Source: DASUGM01 sp036274055 (GTDB lineage Bacteria; Acidobacteriota; Vicinamibacteria; Vicinamibacterales; SCN-69-37). Taken from it: a DNA stretch of 11,419 nucleotides. Of this stretch, positions 1-7,858 are shown one piece after another. A program made the translations under genes and the position numbers. Below the pieces are notes generated by a model that saw only the letters and a list, made by a program, of their open reading frames with translations, had not been told where the DNA came from and did no database searches. The stretch covers positions 1 to 11,419 of the forward strand of contig DASUGM010000202.1 of the NCBI GenBank assembly GCA_036274055.1, read 5' to 3'. The stretch's first letter is position 1; each line of letters begins with the position of its first letter.

Positions 1-9
1 GAAGGACAT

Positions 10-35
10 GAAGAAAACCTGGGTTCTTCTTTTTT
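10..35 (+). terminator. Intrinsic terminator of an off-window plus-strand gene
   Basis: GAAGAA (10-15) and TTCTTC (24-29) form a stem, with AACCTGGG between them that can pair further internally. Six T residues (30-35) follow on the plus strand. This is the usual form of a Rho-independent terminator. It implies a plus-strand gene ending just left of the window, convergent with the Ccm operon; that gene is inferred, not seen. Confidence 0.6.
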
Positions 36-182
36 GAAAACCCTTCGAGATGCGTTGTCAGTAACCAGACTGGGTTCGGATGAAGCTCATGAAGGACACA
101 CGGGACTGCTGAGCTCGGGGCCTCTTCATGCCCTCCAATGCAACTGAGTTTTCCTCGCAGGGTGCATCTCGCAAAGCTTTCC

Positions 183-209
183 AAAAAGGAAGAACCCAGG
201 TTTTCTTCC
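183..209 (-). terminator. Intrinsic terminator of the Ccm operon
   Basis: Read on the minus strand, GGAAGAA (209-203) pairs with TTCTTCC (194-188) around an eight-base centre, and five T residues follow (187-183). The stem starts six bases after the TGA of the last Ccm-operon gene (216-218). Position, strand and T-tract all fit a Rho-independent terminator for the operon. Confidence 0.7.
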
Positions 210-215
210 TGTCCT

Positions 216-401
216 TCATGTTGAAGGCTTTTGATCTTGGCCCGTCTTCTTCCTCAGCTCCCGCTCTTCCCGCCGCTTGATCTCCGCCGCATATGCGTCG
301 CGCGCGGCGCGCGAGCCGAGAATCCACCCCACCACCACTCCGATCAACAGCACCGCCGGAATGAAGATGAAGTGCGTCGCCGGCATGTTGGCGAAGTTCA
401 T
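216..401 (-). CDS. Small single-pass membrane protein, last gene of the Ccm operon
   Basis: 61 residues. One hydrophobic segment, about residues 10-29, is followed by a strongly charged, probably helical tail (about 34-55) rich in Arg, Lys and Glu. That layout suggests a short N-terminus outside, one membrane pass, and a basic cytoplasmic tail. The ATG at 401 lies one base after the ccmD-like stop (TGA C ATG), so translation is probably coupled. I do not recognise a family. Its place as the last gene of a haem-export operon, after the ccmD-like gene, suggests a small accessory subunit of the CcmABC complex, but that is inference. Its stop codon falls on the edge of the inverted repeat that carries the operon terminator. 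Confidence 0.7.
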   Translation of the reverse strand: MNFANMPATHFIFIPAVLLIGVVVGWILGSRAARDAYAAEIKRREERELRKKTGQDQKPST

Positions 402-402
402 G

Positions 403-627
403 TCACTTCCCTGTCCGGACTCTCGCCGCGACGTCCTTCAGCTCGCGCTCGACCTTGCCGATTTTGCGCCACAGCGTGAACACGTAGAACAGCAGCACCA
501 GCCAGACGACCGCGTAGGCCGCGTAGATGAGCGGCGTCGCCGGCAGCGTCTCCTGCCCGACGCCACCGCCGGTGAACGGTACGAATTGCCCCTGGCCTTG
601 CGCCAGGGCGAACAGCAGCAGCGGCAC
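403..627 (-). CDS. ccmD: CcmD-like small membrane protein of haem export
   Basis: 74 residues. In System I cytochrome c maturation, CcmD is a small membrane protein that helps release holo-CcmE from the CcmABC complex. Here a hydrophobic N-terminus (1-9) and a Gly/Gln-rich linker precede the diagnostic part: a membrane segment at about 33-52 (IYAAYAVVWLVLLFYVF), then a charged helix (KIGKVERELKDV). The Tyr/Trp-rich segment followed by a basic, helical tail is the CcmD pattern. It is longer than the 40-70 residues common in proteobacteria because of its N-terminal extension. The start is GTG at 627, one base after the ccmC stop (TGA C GTG). Its position directly after ccmABC supports the call; sequence conservation in CcmD is low, so identity rests partly on context. 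Confidence 0.75.
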   Translation of the reverse strand: MPLLLFALAQGQGQFVPFTGGGVGQETLPATPLIYAAYAVVWLVLLFYVFTLWRKIGKVERELKDVAARVRTGK

Positions 628-628
628 G

Positions 629-1285
629 TCAATCCTCCAACGCGAGATGCAAATCGTCGAGTGCGGCCTGGCTGGCGGCGAGTCGCGTCCTGAGCGCCAT
701 CAATGCCACGTACAACATCAGGAAGCCGACGAGACACCACAACCAGACGCCGCGCATGCCGGGCGGCAGCGACGGCAGCACGTTCGTCGTCGGATGCTGG
801 GTGCGCCAGATGTCGACCGACTTGTAGACCAGCGGCGACATCACGCCGGCAAACACGCCGACCGCCGCGGACAACGTCTCCGAGCCGACGCCCGCGTACT
901 TGCGCAGCAGCAGATAGGACGAGAACATCATCCACATCACCAGCGTTGACGTCACCCGCGCGTCCCAGACCCACCAGAAGCCCCACGACTTGCGCGCCCA
1001 CAGCGGCCCGGTAATCAGGACAATCGCGCCGAACACGACCGCCAGTTCCGCCGCTGCCAGCGCGAGGTGATCGGCGGTGCGGCTGCGGCGGCGGAGATAC
1101 GCCGCGCTGGCGACCGCGCAGACGATCGCCGACAGCATCATCGTGAGCGCCGACGAGACATGAAAGTAGAAGATCTTGAAGACCACGCCCATCGTGTCCT
1201 CGGCCGGCGAGTCGCGGATGAGAAACGGCGCGTAGCCGAAGACGATGGCGGCGGCGATGAGCAGGACCGGGACCAGGCGATTCAT
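629..1285 (-). CDS. ccmC: Haem exporter/handling protein CcmC
   Basis: 218 residues. CcmC presents haem to CcmE at the periplasmic face of the inner membrane. The sequence has about six hydrophobic segments and the tryptophan-rich WWD signature, WGFWWVWDARVT, starting near residue 101. The two conserved haem-ligand histidines are both in place, His42 (FYFHVSS) and His164 (IWRTQHPTT), one on each side of the WWD motif as in known CcmC proteins. The C-terminal tail is longer and more charged than the core. The start is ATG at 1285; a GTG immediately before it (1288) is an equally in-frame alternative. It follows the ccmB stop by ten bases and is coupled to the ccmD-like gene by a one-base gap. 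No strong ribosome site is seen. Confidence 0.95.
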   Translation of the reverse strand: MNRLVPVLLIAAAIVFGYAPFLIRDSPAEDTMGVVFKIFYFHVSSALTMMLSAIVCAVASAAYLRRRSRTADHLALAAAELAVVFGAIVLITGPLWARKSWGFWWVWDARVTSTLVMWMMFSSYLLLRKYAGVGSETLSAAVGVFAGVMSPLVYKSVDIWRTQHPTTNVLPSLPPGMRGVWLWCLVGFLMLYVALMALRTRLAASQAALDDLHLALED

Positions 1286-1295
1286 CACAGCAGCG

Positions 1296-1972
1296 TTACT
1301 CCGTCATCACCGCGCCAAACACCCACAGCGCCACGGTGACGACGACGGCATCAAAGAATAGCAGCATCGCCAGCCAGTTCTCCGCGAGCGCCAGATTCGG
1401 CTCATCGGCGAAGATCGCCGCGGTGCCCTGCACACCGGCGATCAGGAGCGGCGCCGTCATCGGATAGAGCAAAATCGGCAGCAGCACATCGCGCGACGAG
1501 GCCCGCACCAGCATCGCGGCGAACAGCGTGCCGATCGCGGCGAAGCCGATCGTGCCAAGCGCGAGCAACCCGGCCAGCAGCGCCGGCGCGCGCAGCAGCG
1601 GCGCGCTGAACAGCAGGCCGACAATCGGCACGACGATGAGTTCGACCGCCGCCATCAGCAGCAGCAGCGCGATCAGCTTGCCGAGATACACGGCGCCGCG
1701 CTCGACTGGCGCGAGCAGCAGCGCGCGCAGGGTCTCGCCCTGCCGCTCGCGTTCGAAAGTCCGGCCGAGGGCCAGCGTTCCCGAGAAGGCCAGCGCCACC
1801 CAGAGAATGCCGGCCGCCGCGTTGTCGATCGGCCGTTCGCGCACGAAGGCAAACGCGAAGACGAGCAGACAGGCGACGGCGAAGAACAGCGTCGTGTACA
1901 CGAGTTCGCGGCTCCGCGCTTCGATCCGGAGATCCTTGCGCGCGATCGTCCACGCCGCCTGGAGGGTGCGGG

Positions 1973-1976
<4 letters not shown>
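1296..1976 (-). CDS. ccmB: Cytochrome c maturation ABC permease CcmB
   Basis: 226 residues. CcmB is the integral membrane partner of CcmA; ATP hydrolysis by the complex releases haem-loaded CcmE. The N-terminus (WTIARKDLRIEARSRE) is the cytoplasmic amphipathic stretch typical of CcmB. It is followed by about six membrane segments, and the conserved cytoplasmic loop FERERQGETLRALLLAP lies near residues 74-90. The ATG at 1976 was chosen because it overlaps the ccmA stop as ATGA, and because the longer in-frame extension upstream is Arg/Ala/Gly-rich and unlike any CcmB. Length matches the family (about 220 residues). Confidence 0.95.
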
Positions 1977-2706
<730 letters not shown>

Positions 2707-2710
<4 letters not shown>

Positions 2711-3732
2711 GCGTGGCGGCGGCGGGAGGCGGGGCCGAACGCGCTCCACAGGCCGAGCACGGCGATCAGCCCGGCGGCGCCGAGGGCGAGATTGCGCGGC
2801 CACAGCGGATGATGCGGCAGCCCGTCGATCTCGAGCGTGAACGACTCGCGCGCCGCGAGCGCCGGTCCCGATCCGAGAATCAGCTGCTGCCCCTGGTCGC
2901 TGACCTCGCGCAGCGTCGGCACCTGCGGCGAGCGCACCGTGAGGCCGCCGATCTGCGTGACCAGGAGCCGCATTTGCGGCATCGCGATTGGCCACTTCTG
3001 CGTCAGCCGCATCTGCGGGCCGGAATACGGCATCTCGAAGCCGACGTGGACCGCCGTCGTCCCGGCGGCGAACGGCCCGGTGACGGTGACGTGCGCGCCG
3101 TTGACCTTCGCGGTCGGCGCCGCGCCTTCGAGCATGCCGGCGCCGCGGGCGCCAACCGGCAGATCGAAGAGCAGCGGTCCGCCGATGTCGACCGGCGTCC
3201 GCGCGGTGTTGACGACGTCGAGAATGTAGAACACGTTCAGCCGGTCGCCGTTCATCTCGGCGATGATGCGTGATTCAGGACCGAAGACAACGGTGCCCTT
3301 GACGGCTGGACCGGCCGCGAGCCGCTTGTTCTCCGCTTCGCGCGCCTCGAGTTCCGGATCGGTCGCGACCAGCATCACGCGGATGCCGCTGTCGGCGATC
3401 GTGATCTCTTCGGAGTTGAGCGCCTCGCCGTCAACGGTCGCGCTGGCTTTGACCACCGCACCGCGCTCGAGATCGTGGACCTCGACGCGGCCGGCGTCGT
3501 TCGTCTTGATCGTGCGCGGCTTGCCGTCGACAGTGATGGTCACCGGTACGTCGGGCAGATTCTTGTCGAGGCTGCCTCTAATCACCCGCACGGTGATTGA
3601 TCCCGCCGGGATGTCATTGACCGGCAGCGCCTTGCCCGACACCTCTTTCAGGTTGGGCATGTTGACCTGCGCCGCGAGCGGTGTCGCGAGGCCGGCCAGG
3701 CAGAGCAGCAGGACGATCGCAGGCGTGCGCAT
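2707..3732 (-). CDS. Exported, C-terminally anchored protein with an Ig-like domain, within the Ccm operon
   Basis: 341 residues, family not recognised. A signal peptide (about 1-22, ending LAAQ) is followed by a beta-rich segment (about 43-125, SITVRVIRG to VMLVA). That segment resembles carboxypeptidase-regulatory or bacterial Ig-like domains: a G..l..vpVtitvdG pattern with a TNDAGRVEV turn. A second beta-rich region (about 140-300) precedes one C-terminal membrane helix (about 313-333) and a basic tail (SRRRHA). This predicts a periplasmic body anchored to the inner membrane. Coupling to ccmA (ATGA overlap) and to the zinc-ribbon gene suggests a role in haem or apocytochrome handling, but no haem motif or CxxC is seen. 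The start is ATG at 3732; GTG at 3738, overlapping the upstream stop as GTGA, is the alternative. Confidence 0.8.
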
Positions 3733-3734
3733 GA

Positions 3735-4259
3735 TCACGCCAGCTTCGCGCCGCAGTGCTTGCAGAAACGCGCATCGCTGTCATTGCCGCCGTGACAGTT
3801 CGGACAGCTGCCGGCGACGGCGCCGACCTTCACCGCCGTCGCTGTCGGCGGCGTGGCCGGCACGGCGGCGAGCGCGCCCATCAGCTCGAGCGCGCGGGCC
3901 CGCAGCCGGCCGCTGAGCTCGGCGAAGTCGGCGTCGCTCAACTTCCCCATCGCGCGATCGAATTCCAGCTCTTTGATCGAACGCAGGACGATCGCTTTCT
4001 GCTCCTCGAGCGAGGCGCGGACGCGATCGCCGGCCGGCGCCGGCGGCGCCGCGCCGAGGAATCCGATCAGCGCGTGATGCACCGCCGTGGCCGCGAAGCC
4101 GGCAGCGATGATCGCGGCCGAGAGCAACAGCAGGGCCGCCGGGTGGGTGCTCGGCGACATCGCCACCGCCGCGGTCGCGGCCGCCATCGCCAGGAGCAGA
4201 TAGACGTGCCAGACGCGGAAGCCCTGGTCGCGGGCGTCAGTCGAGATCTCTGAGCTCAT
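3735..4259 (-). CDS. Membrane zinc-ribbon protein with a CcmI-like helical segment
   Basis: 174 residues. Two hydrophobic segments (about 16-35 and 40-60) form an N-terminal membrane hairpin. A charged helical stretch (about 83-128) contains LRSIKELEFDRAMGKLSDAD, which resembles the segment following the membrane helices of CcmI (LE.D...GKLs..dy). The C-terminus is a zinc ribbon with CPNC (152-155) and CKHC (166-169), joined by an Ala/Pro-rich linker. Known CcmI helps present apocytochrome to CcmF/H. A CcmI-like role here is inferred from the helix and the location between ccmF-H and ccmA; the zinc ribbon is not part of classical CcmI. The ATG at 4259 lies inside the end of ccmF-H, overlapping by 23 bases, so expression is probably coupled. 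Confidence 0.8.
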   Translation of the reverse strand: MSSEISTDARDQGFRVWHVYLLLAMAAATAAVAMSPSTHPAALLLLSAAIIAAGFAATAVHHALIGFLGAAPPAPAGDRVRASLEEQKAIVLRSIKELEFDRAMGKLSDADFAELSGRLRARALELMGALAAVPATPPTATAVKVGAVAGSCPNCHGGNDSDARFCKHCGAKLA

Positions 4260-6741
4260 CGTCGAGGCGCGCTTCGAGGTCCCTGGCAGCCATGGTCGGA
4301 GTTCCGCCTTCGATGCCGGCGTCGCCGCGATCTTCGGCGCGGTCTTCGTCGCGGCGGCGCGACCAACGGAACGCCATCGCCGCCGCCAGGATCATTCCGG
4401 CGGCGCCGACCGCGTACGGAAACAGCCAGGCGAGGCGGTTGAAGCCCTTGTCGATCGGCGCGCCGAGCACTTCCTGGCTGCCGTATTTCTTGACGAAGTA
4501 ATCGATGATCTCGGCGCGGGTCTTGCCGTTGGCGGTCAGCGCCGCAATCTCGTTGCGCATCGCCGCCGCGGTCGCGCACGTGCACTCGCCGACCAGCTTG
4601 CGGCCGCAGGTGCCGCACATGCAGATGATCTCTTTGTGAATCTCGCGCTCGAGATCGGAGCGCGGCGCGCCGATGATCGCCGATTCCGGCGTGACGATGT
4701 GCTGAGCGCGGAGCCGGGTGCTGCCGATTGACACGATCAGGAACAGCAGCAGCGTCGTCGTCACCGCGTGCTCGGGGACGCGCGCGGTCGCAAACGACAG
4801 CGCGCGTTCGGGCAGCAGCGCGATGCCGGTGCCGATCACCATGATGCCGACGCCGAACCAGATCCAGTTGATCAGCGGGTTGATGCGCGCTTCGATCGTC
4901 GCCATCTGCTTCTCGACGTCGAAGGCGGCCAGTACCAGATACAGGTCGCCGGAGAACCCGCGCCGCAGCGCCACTTCCGTGGTCGGCTCGTTTTCGCGGC
5001 CGTCGAAGTACCAGCGCGCCGGATACATGCTGGTCAGCAGCTTGCCGTCGCGCAGCACGTCGAGTTCCGCGGTGATCATCTGCTTGCGCGCGTCGCGGGT
5101 CACCGTCAGCGCCTTGAATTTGACCGTGTACGGCGGCAGCGATAACTGCTGGCCCGGCACCATGCCGACCTGTTCGTCGCGCTCGAGGCCGTTGCCGGCA
5201 AACCCCAGGAAGATCAGGACGATGCCGAGGTGGACGATGTAGCCGGCGTAGCGGCGGCGCGAGCGGGCGAACAGCCCGACGAGCGCGGTGAACAGATCCG
5301 TGCCGGTGGTACGCTGCCGCACCGACGCGCCGCGAATGAACTCCTGCGCGACCGTCGTCGCGACCATCGCGCAGAGCCCGAAGCAGATCGCCGAGCCCCA
5401 CAGCGGCACGCCGAGCGCCCAGGTGCCGCCGGTGAACACCAGCGCCGCGAGCACCGGCCACAGGAACTGGGTGCGCAGGTTCTCGAGCGACGACTTCCGC
5501 CACGCCAAAAGTGGCCCGACGCCGGTCAGGAACAGCAGCGCCAGTCCGACCGGCGTCATCCACTTGTTGAAGAACGGCGTCGCCACCGTCAGCCGCTCGC
5601 CGGTGACCGCCTCGCTCAGCGTCGGGAACATCGTCGCAAACAGGATCAGGAACGCCGAGAACAGCAGGATCCAGTTGTTGGCGAGAAACGCCGCTTCCCG
5701 GGACGCGATCGAGTCGAGCTCGTTGCGCGATCGCAGCAGCGGCAACCGGTAAATCACCAGACCGAAGCTGACGGTCAACAGCAGAATCATGAAGCCGGTG
5801 AACATCAGCGCCAGCTCGCGGTCCTCGCCGAACGCGTGCATCGACTGGACGACGCCCGAGCGGGTCATGAAGGTACCGAAGATCGTCAGGAAGAACGTCG
5901 TGATGACCAGCGAGACGTTCCAGATCTTGAGCATGCCGCGCCGCTCCTGCACCATCACCGAATGCAGGAACGCGGTGCCGGTGAACCACGGCAGCAAGCC
6001 GGCGTTCTCCACCGGATCCCAGCCCCAGTAGCCGCCCCAGCCGAGCTCTTCGTACGCCCACAGCGCCCCGAGCGCGAGGCCGACGGTCAGAAACAGCCAC
6101 GCCACCATCGTCCAGCGGCGCACCGCCTTGAGCCAGGAGTCGTCGAGTTGCCCGGTCGCGAGCGCGGCGATGCCGAACGCAAAGGGAATCGTCATGCCGA
6201 CGAAGCCCAGATAGAGCAACGGCGGATGAATCGCCATGTAGAAGTTCTGCAGCAGCGGGTTCAGCCCCTCACCCGTGGCCGGCGCCGTCGTCAGGAAGGT
6301 CTCGAACGGGTTGCGGTGGATGACGAGCAGAAAGAGGAAGAACATCTGCACGACCGCGATCGTCGCCGCGACGTACGGCACCAGCGTCCGGTAGCGATCG
6401 CGATTGACGTACACCGCGATGCTGCCGAACACGGCCAGCAGCGTCGCCCAGAACAGCAACGACCCGTCGAGGCCGCCCCAGTACGAGGCCAGCTTGTAGA
6501 ACAGCGGCTGCTCCTCGTTCGAGTAGTGCTGGACGTATTTGATGCGGTAGTCGCCGATCACGAACGCGTGCACGATCACCGAGGAGGCGACCAGCAGCAG
6601 CGCGGTGATGACGTGGAACAGGCCGATGCCGCCCTGCACGAGCGACGGGCGGCGGGTGCGCGCGCCGGCCAGGCAGGCGGCAAACGCCCCGCTCGCCGTG
6701 ACGAACGCCGCGAGAATCAGAAATGTGCCGAGGTTGGCCAC
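4237..6741 (-). CDS. ccmF: Fused haem lyase CcmF and apocytochrome thiol reductase CcmH
   Basis: 834 residues from GTG at 6741, one base after the ccmE stop. Residues 1 to about 655 are CcmF, which attaches haem to apocytochrome c. The WWD motif GGYWGWDPVEN is at about 236-246, and all four conserved histidines are visible: His172 (IHPPLLYLG), His260 (LHSVMVQERRGM), His302 (SMHAFGED) and His504 (YIVHLG). The first three lie within one residue of their E. coli positions, which supports the GTG start. After about residue 655 there is a membrane segment resembling a former signal peptide (TTLLLFLIVSIG...LRAQ, about 661-680). A CcmH/NrfF domain follows, with Cys707, Cys709, Cys712, Cys720 and Cys722 (CMCGTC then CTC), helices to EVLGAP, and a final membrane helix (about 772-791). 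The C-terminus is acidic. The frame is open throughout, so this is a real fusion, not a frameshift. It acts in the inner membrane with active sites in the periplasm. Confidence 0.95.
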   Translation of the reverse strand: MANLGTFLILAAFVTASGAFAACLAGARTRRPSLVQGGIGLFHVITALLLVASSVIVHAFVIGDYRIKYVQHYSNEEQPLFYKLASYWGGLDGSLLFWATLLAVFGSIAVYVNRDRYRTLVPYVAATIAVVQMFFLFLLVIHRNPFETFLTTAPATGEGLNPLLQNFYMAIHPPLLYLGFVGMTIPFAFGIAALATGQLDDSWLKAVRRWTMVAWLFLTVGLALGALWAYEELGWGGYWGWDPVENAGLLPWFTGTAFLHSVMVQERRGMLKIWNVSLVITTFFLTIFGTFMTRSGVVQSMHAFGEDRELALMFTGFMILLLTVSFGLVIYRLPLLRSRNELDSIASREAAFLANNWILLFSAFLILFATMFPTLSEAVTGERLTVATPFFNKWMTPVGLALLFLTGVGPLLAWRKSSLENLRTQFLWPVLAALVFTGGTWALGVPLWGSAICFGLCAMVATTVAQEFIRGASVRQRTTGTDLFTALVGLFARSRRRYAGYIVHLGIVLIFLGFAGNGLERDEQVGMVPGQQLSLPPYTVKFKALTVTRDARKQMITAELDVLRDGKLLTSMYPARWYFDGRENEPTTEVALRRGFSGDLYLVLAAFDVEKQMATIEARINPLINWIWFGVGIMVIGTGIALLPERALSFATARVPEHAVTTTLLLFLIVSIGSTRLRAQHIVTPESAIIGAPRSDLEREIHKEIICMCGTCGRKLVGECTCATAAAMRNEIAALTANGKTRAEIIDYFVKKYGSQEVLGAPIDKGFNRLAWLFPYAVGAAGMILAAAMAFRWSRRRDEDRAEDRGDAGIEGGTPTMAARDLEARLDDELRDLD

Positions 6742-6742
6742 G

Positions 6743-7150
6743 TCAGCGCCCCGCGCGCTTCTGTTCTTCGTATTTGGACGGACACTTCGCGGACACGCCA
6801 CCGGGCGCGACGACGAATCCGGCCGGCGTCAGCTTGCCGGTCAGCACCACCTCGGCGCCGTCCTTGAAGCCGTCCGGCACGACGCCCGTGTACGACGCGT
6901 TGACCGTCTGATCCCCGTTCTTCACCGTGAAGCGGTAATCGAGCTTCTCCGGCACCCAGGAAATCGACTGGTCGACGACGAAGCCGTGGAGCTGCAGCTT
7001 CTTGCCGTACCACGCATCGGGGGTGTTCATCACTTCGTCGACGTGCTTGAAGAACTGCGAGTCCTCGCGCACCGAACGCGCCAGCAGGACCGACAGCGTG
7101 CCGCCAACGATCAGGACCGACAGGAGCGCGCGAGAGGTTTTCTTGGTCAT
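6743..7150 (-). CDS. ccmE: Periplasmic haem chaperone CcmE, cysteine (CxxxY) type
   Basis: 135 residues. CcmE binds haem covalently and carries it from CcmABC to CcmF. An N-terminal membrane anchor (about 7-25) is followed by an OB-fold beta domain (LQLHGFVVDQSISW, FTVKNGDQTVNASYTGVVPDGF, VVLTGKL). In most CcmE proteins a histidine in HxxxY attaches haem. Here the aligned motif is CPSKY, Cys123 to Tyr127, so this is the CxxxY variant known from Desulfovibrio and some archaea, where the cysteine forms the haem bond. It is the first gene of the operon. The ATG at 7150 has no strong ribosome site. The stop is separated from the ccmF GTG by one base. Confidence 0.95.
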   Translation of the reverse strand: MTKKTSRALLSVLIVGGTLSVLLARSVREDSQFFKHVDEVMNTPDAWYGKKLQLHGFVVDQSISWVPEKLDYRFTVKNGDQTVNASYTGVVPDGFKDGAEVVLTGKLTPAGFVVAPGGVSAKCPSKYEEQKRAGR

Positions 7151-7164
7151 ACGCGTACGTGCTC

Positions 7165-7194
7165 AGGATATTCGATTTACCGGGGTTTTGTTAA
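7165..7194 (-). promoter_or_regulatory. ccmE: Candidate sigma-70-type promoter for the Ccm operon
   Basis: Read on the minus strand, TTAACA (7194-7189; five of six bases match TTGACA) and TATCCT (7170-7165; four of six match TATAAT) are 18 bases apart. Start of transcription would fall near 7158, only about eight bases before the ccmE ATG, so the message would be almost leaderless. That agrees with the lack of a clear ribosome site. It is the best match in an A+T-richer patch of an otherwise GC-rich window, but is untested. Read-through from maf is an alternative. Confidence 0.35.
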
Positions 7195-7209
7195 TGCGGT
7201 AATGGGGTC

Positions 7210-7263
7210 CTGGGTGAATTTGCGACTCACCCAGTCACCAATTTCCGCACTCACCCACTCACC
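7210..7263. repeat. Intergenic iterated-word repeat with a hairpin, maf-ccmE gap
   Basis: CTGGGTGA (7210-7217) and TCACCCAG (7227-7234) form a perfect 8-base-pair hairpin with a nine-base loop. A direct repeat follows: 7217-7239 (AATTTGCGACTCACCCAGTC...) and 7240-7263 (AATTTCCGCACTCACCCACTC...) differ by few bases and one insertion. TCACCC-type words continue to the maf stop codon. There is no T-tract, so it is not a standard terminator. Confidence 0.7.
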
Positions 7264-7273
7264 CCCTGCCTCA

Positions 7274-7834
7274 CTAACCACCGGCGAGTTCCGTCAACAA
7301 CCGCCTGACGAGCCGGATGGGCAGGCCGACGACGTTGTCGAACGCGCCGTCGCAGCGGGTCACGAACGCCGCCGCGCCGCCCTGAATCGCATAGGCCCCG
7401 GCCCGATCCAACGGCTCGCCGCCGGCGATGTAGGCGTCGATTTCCTCGACGCGAATCGGCCGCATCGTCACCACGCTCGCATCCACCCCGCTGTGAATCT
7501 GGCCATCGCGCGCGACGGCGACGCCGGTGAACACGTCATGTGAACGGCCGCTGAGCAGCGTCAGCATCCGCGCGGCGTCGGCCGCGTCTGCTGGTTTGGC
7601 GAGAATCTCCCCGTCAACCGCGACCGTGGTATCGGCGGCGACGATGACGCGGCCGGACTGACGCGCCGCGACCGCAGCCGCCTTCGCGCGCGCCAGCCGC
7701 TCGACGTACTCGCGCGGCGTCTCGCCCGGCCGCTCGCGTTCGTCGATGTCGGCGGGATCGATCTCGATCGCGAATCCGGCGACGCTCAACAGCTCGCGCC
7801 GGCGCGGCGACGACGATGCGAGCACGAGGCGCAT
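7274..7834 (-). CDS. maf: Maf nucleotide pyrophosphatase (dTTP/UTP type likely)
   Basis: 186 residues. Maf proteins hydrolyse non-canonical or excess nucleoside triphosphates to monophosphate and pyrophosphate in the cytoplasm, as housecleaning enzymes once linked to septum formation. Diagnostic motifs are the N-terminal LVLASSSPRRRELL (SSSPRR at 7-12), the catalytic aspartate region AADTTVAVDGEILAKP (Asp68, Lys80), the SGRSHDVFTGV loop (95-105) and AGAYAIQGGA (145-154). The AGAYxIQG form fits the YhdE subgroup acting on dTTP and UTP more than the YceF subgroup. The ATG at 7834 was chosen because MRLVLASSSPRR is the standard Maf N-terminus; 26 further in-frame residues upstream run into the intergenic hairpin and are rejected. 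It is divergent from the DUF721 gene. Confidence 0.95.
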   Translation of the reverse strand: MRLVLASSSPRRRELLSVAGFAIEIDPADIDERERPGETPREYVERLARAKAAAVAARQSGRVIVAADTTVAVDGEILAKPADAADAARMLTLLSGRSHDVFTGVAVARDGQIHSGVDASVVTMRPIRVEEIDAYIAGGEPLDRAGAYAIQGGAAAFVTRCDGAFDNVVGLPIRLVRRLLTELAGG

Positions 7835-7858
7835 CCGGGTATGATGGATCGGATCGAC

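Larger units (their letters stand above)
1..217. repeat. Long inverted repeat carrying two convergent copies of one terminator
   Basis: The left arm, 1-53, is the reverse complement of the right arm, 164-217. By hand alignment there are five mismatches and one single-base gap. Each arm contains the same terminator hairpin (see 10-35 and 183-209). The roughly 110-base centre holds further copies of the word ATGAAGNNN, for example at 80-97, a nonamer that also occurs at 8-16 and, on the other strand, at the right edge. The left arm starts at the first base of the window and may extend beyond it. The right arm reaches into the stop codon of the 61-residue gene. No credible gene is seen in 1-215; short open frames there have no recognisable product. 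Confidence 0.85.

Noticed and set aside
58..327. Possible 89-residue gene at the left edge, minus strand
   Set aside because: It spans the inverted repeat and overlaps the 61-residue membrane protein in another frame; no recognisable feature.
4256..6100. Second long minus-strand frame overlapping ccmF-H
   Set aside because: It is an Arg/Ala/Asp-rich frame-shifted reading of ccmF-H, whose own frame has every family motif.
5230..6867. Long open frame on the plus strand, opposite ccmF
   Set aside because: Its product is Arg/Gln/His-rich without any fold or motif, and it mirrors the codon pattern of ccmF. It is a by-product of high GC.
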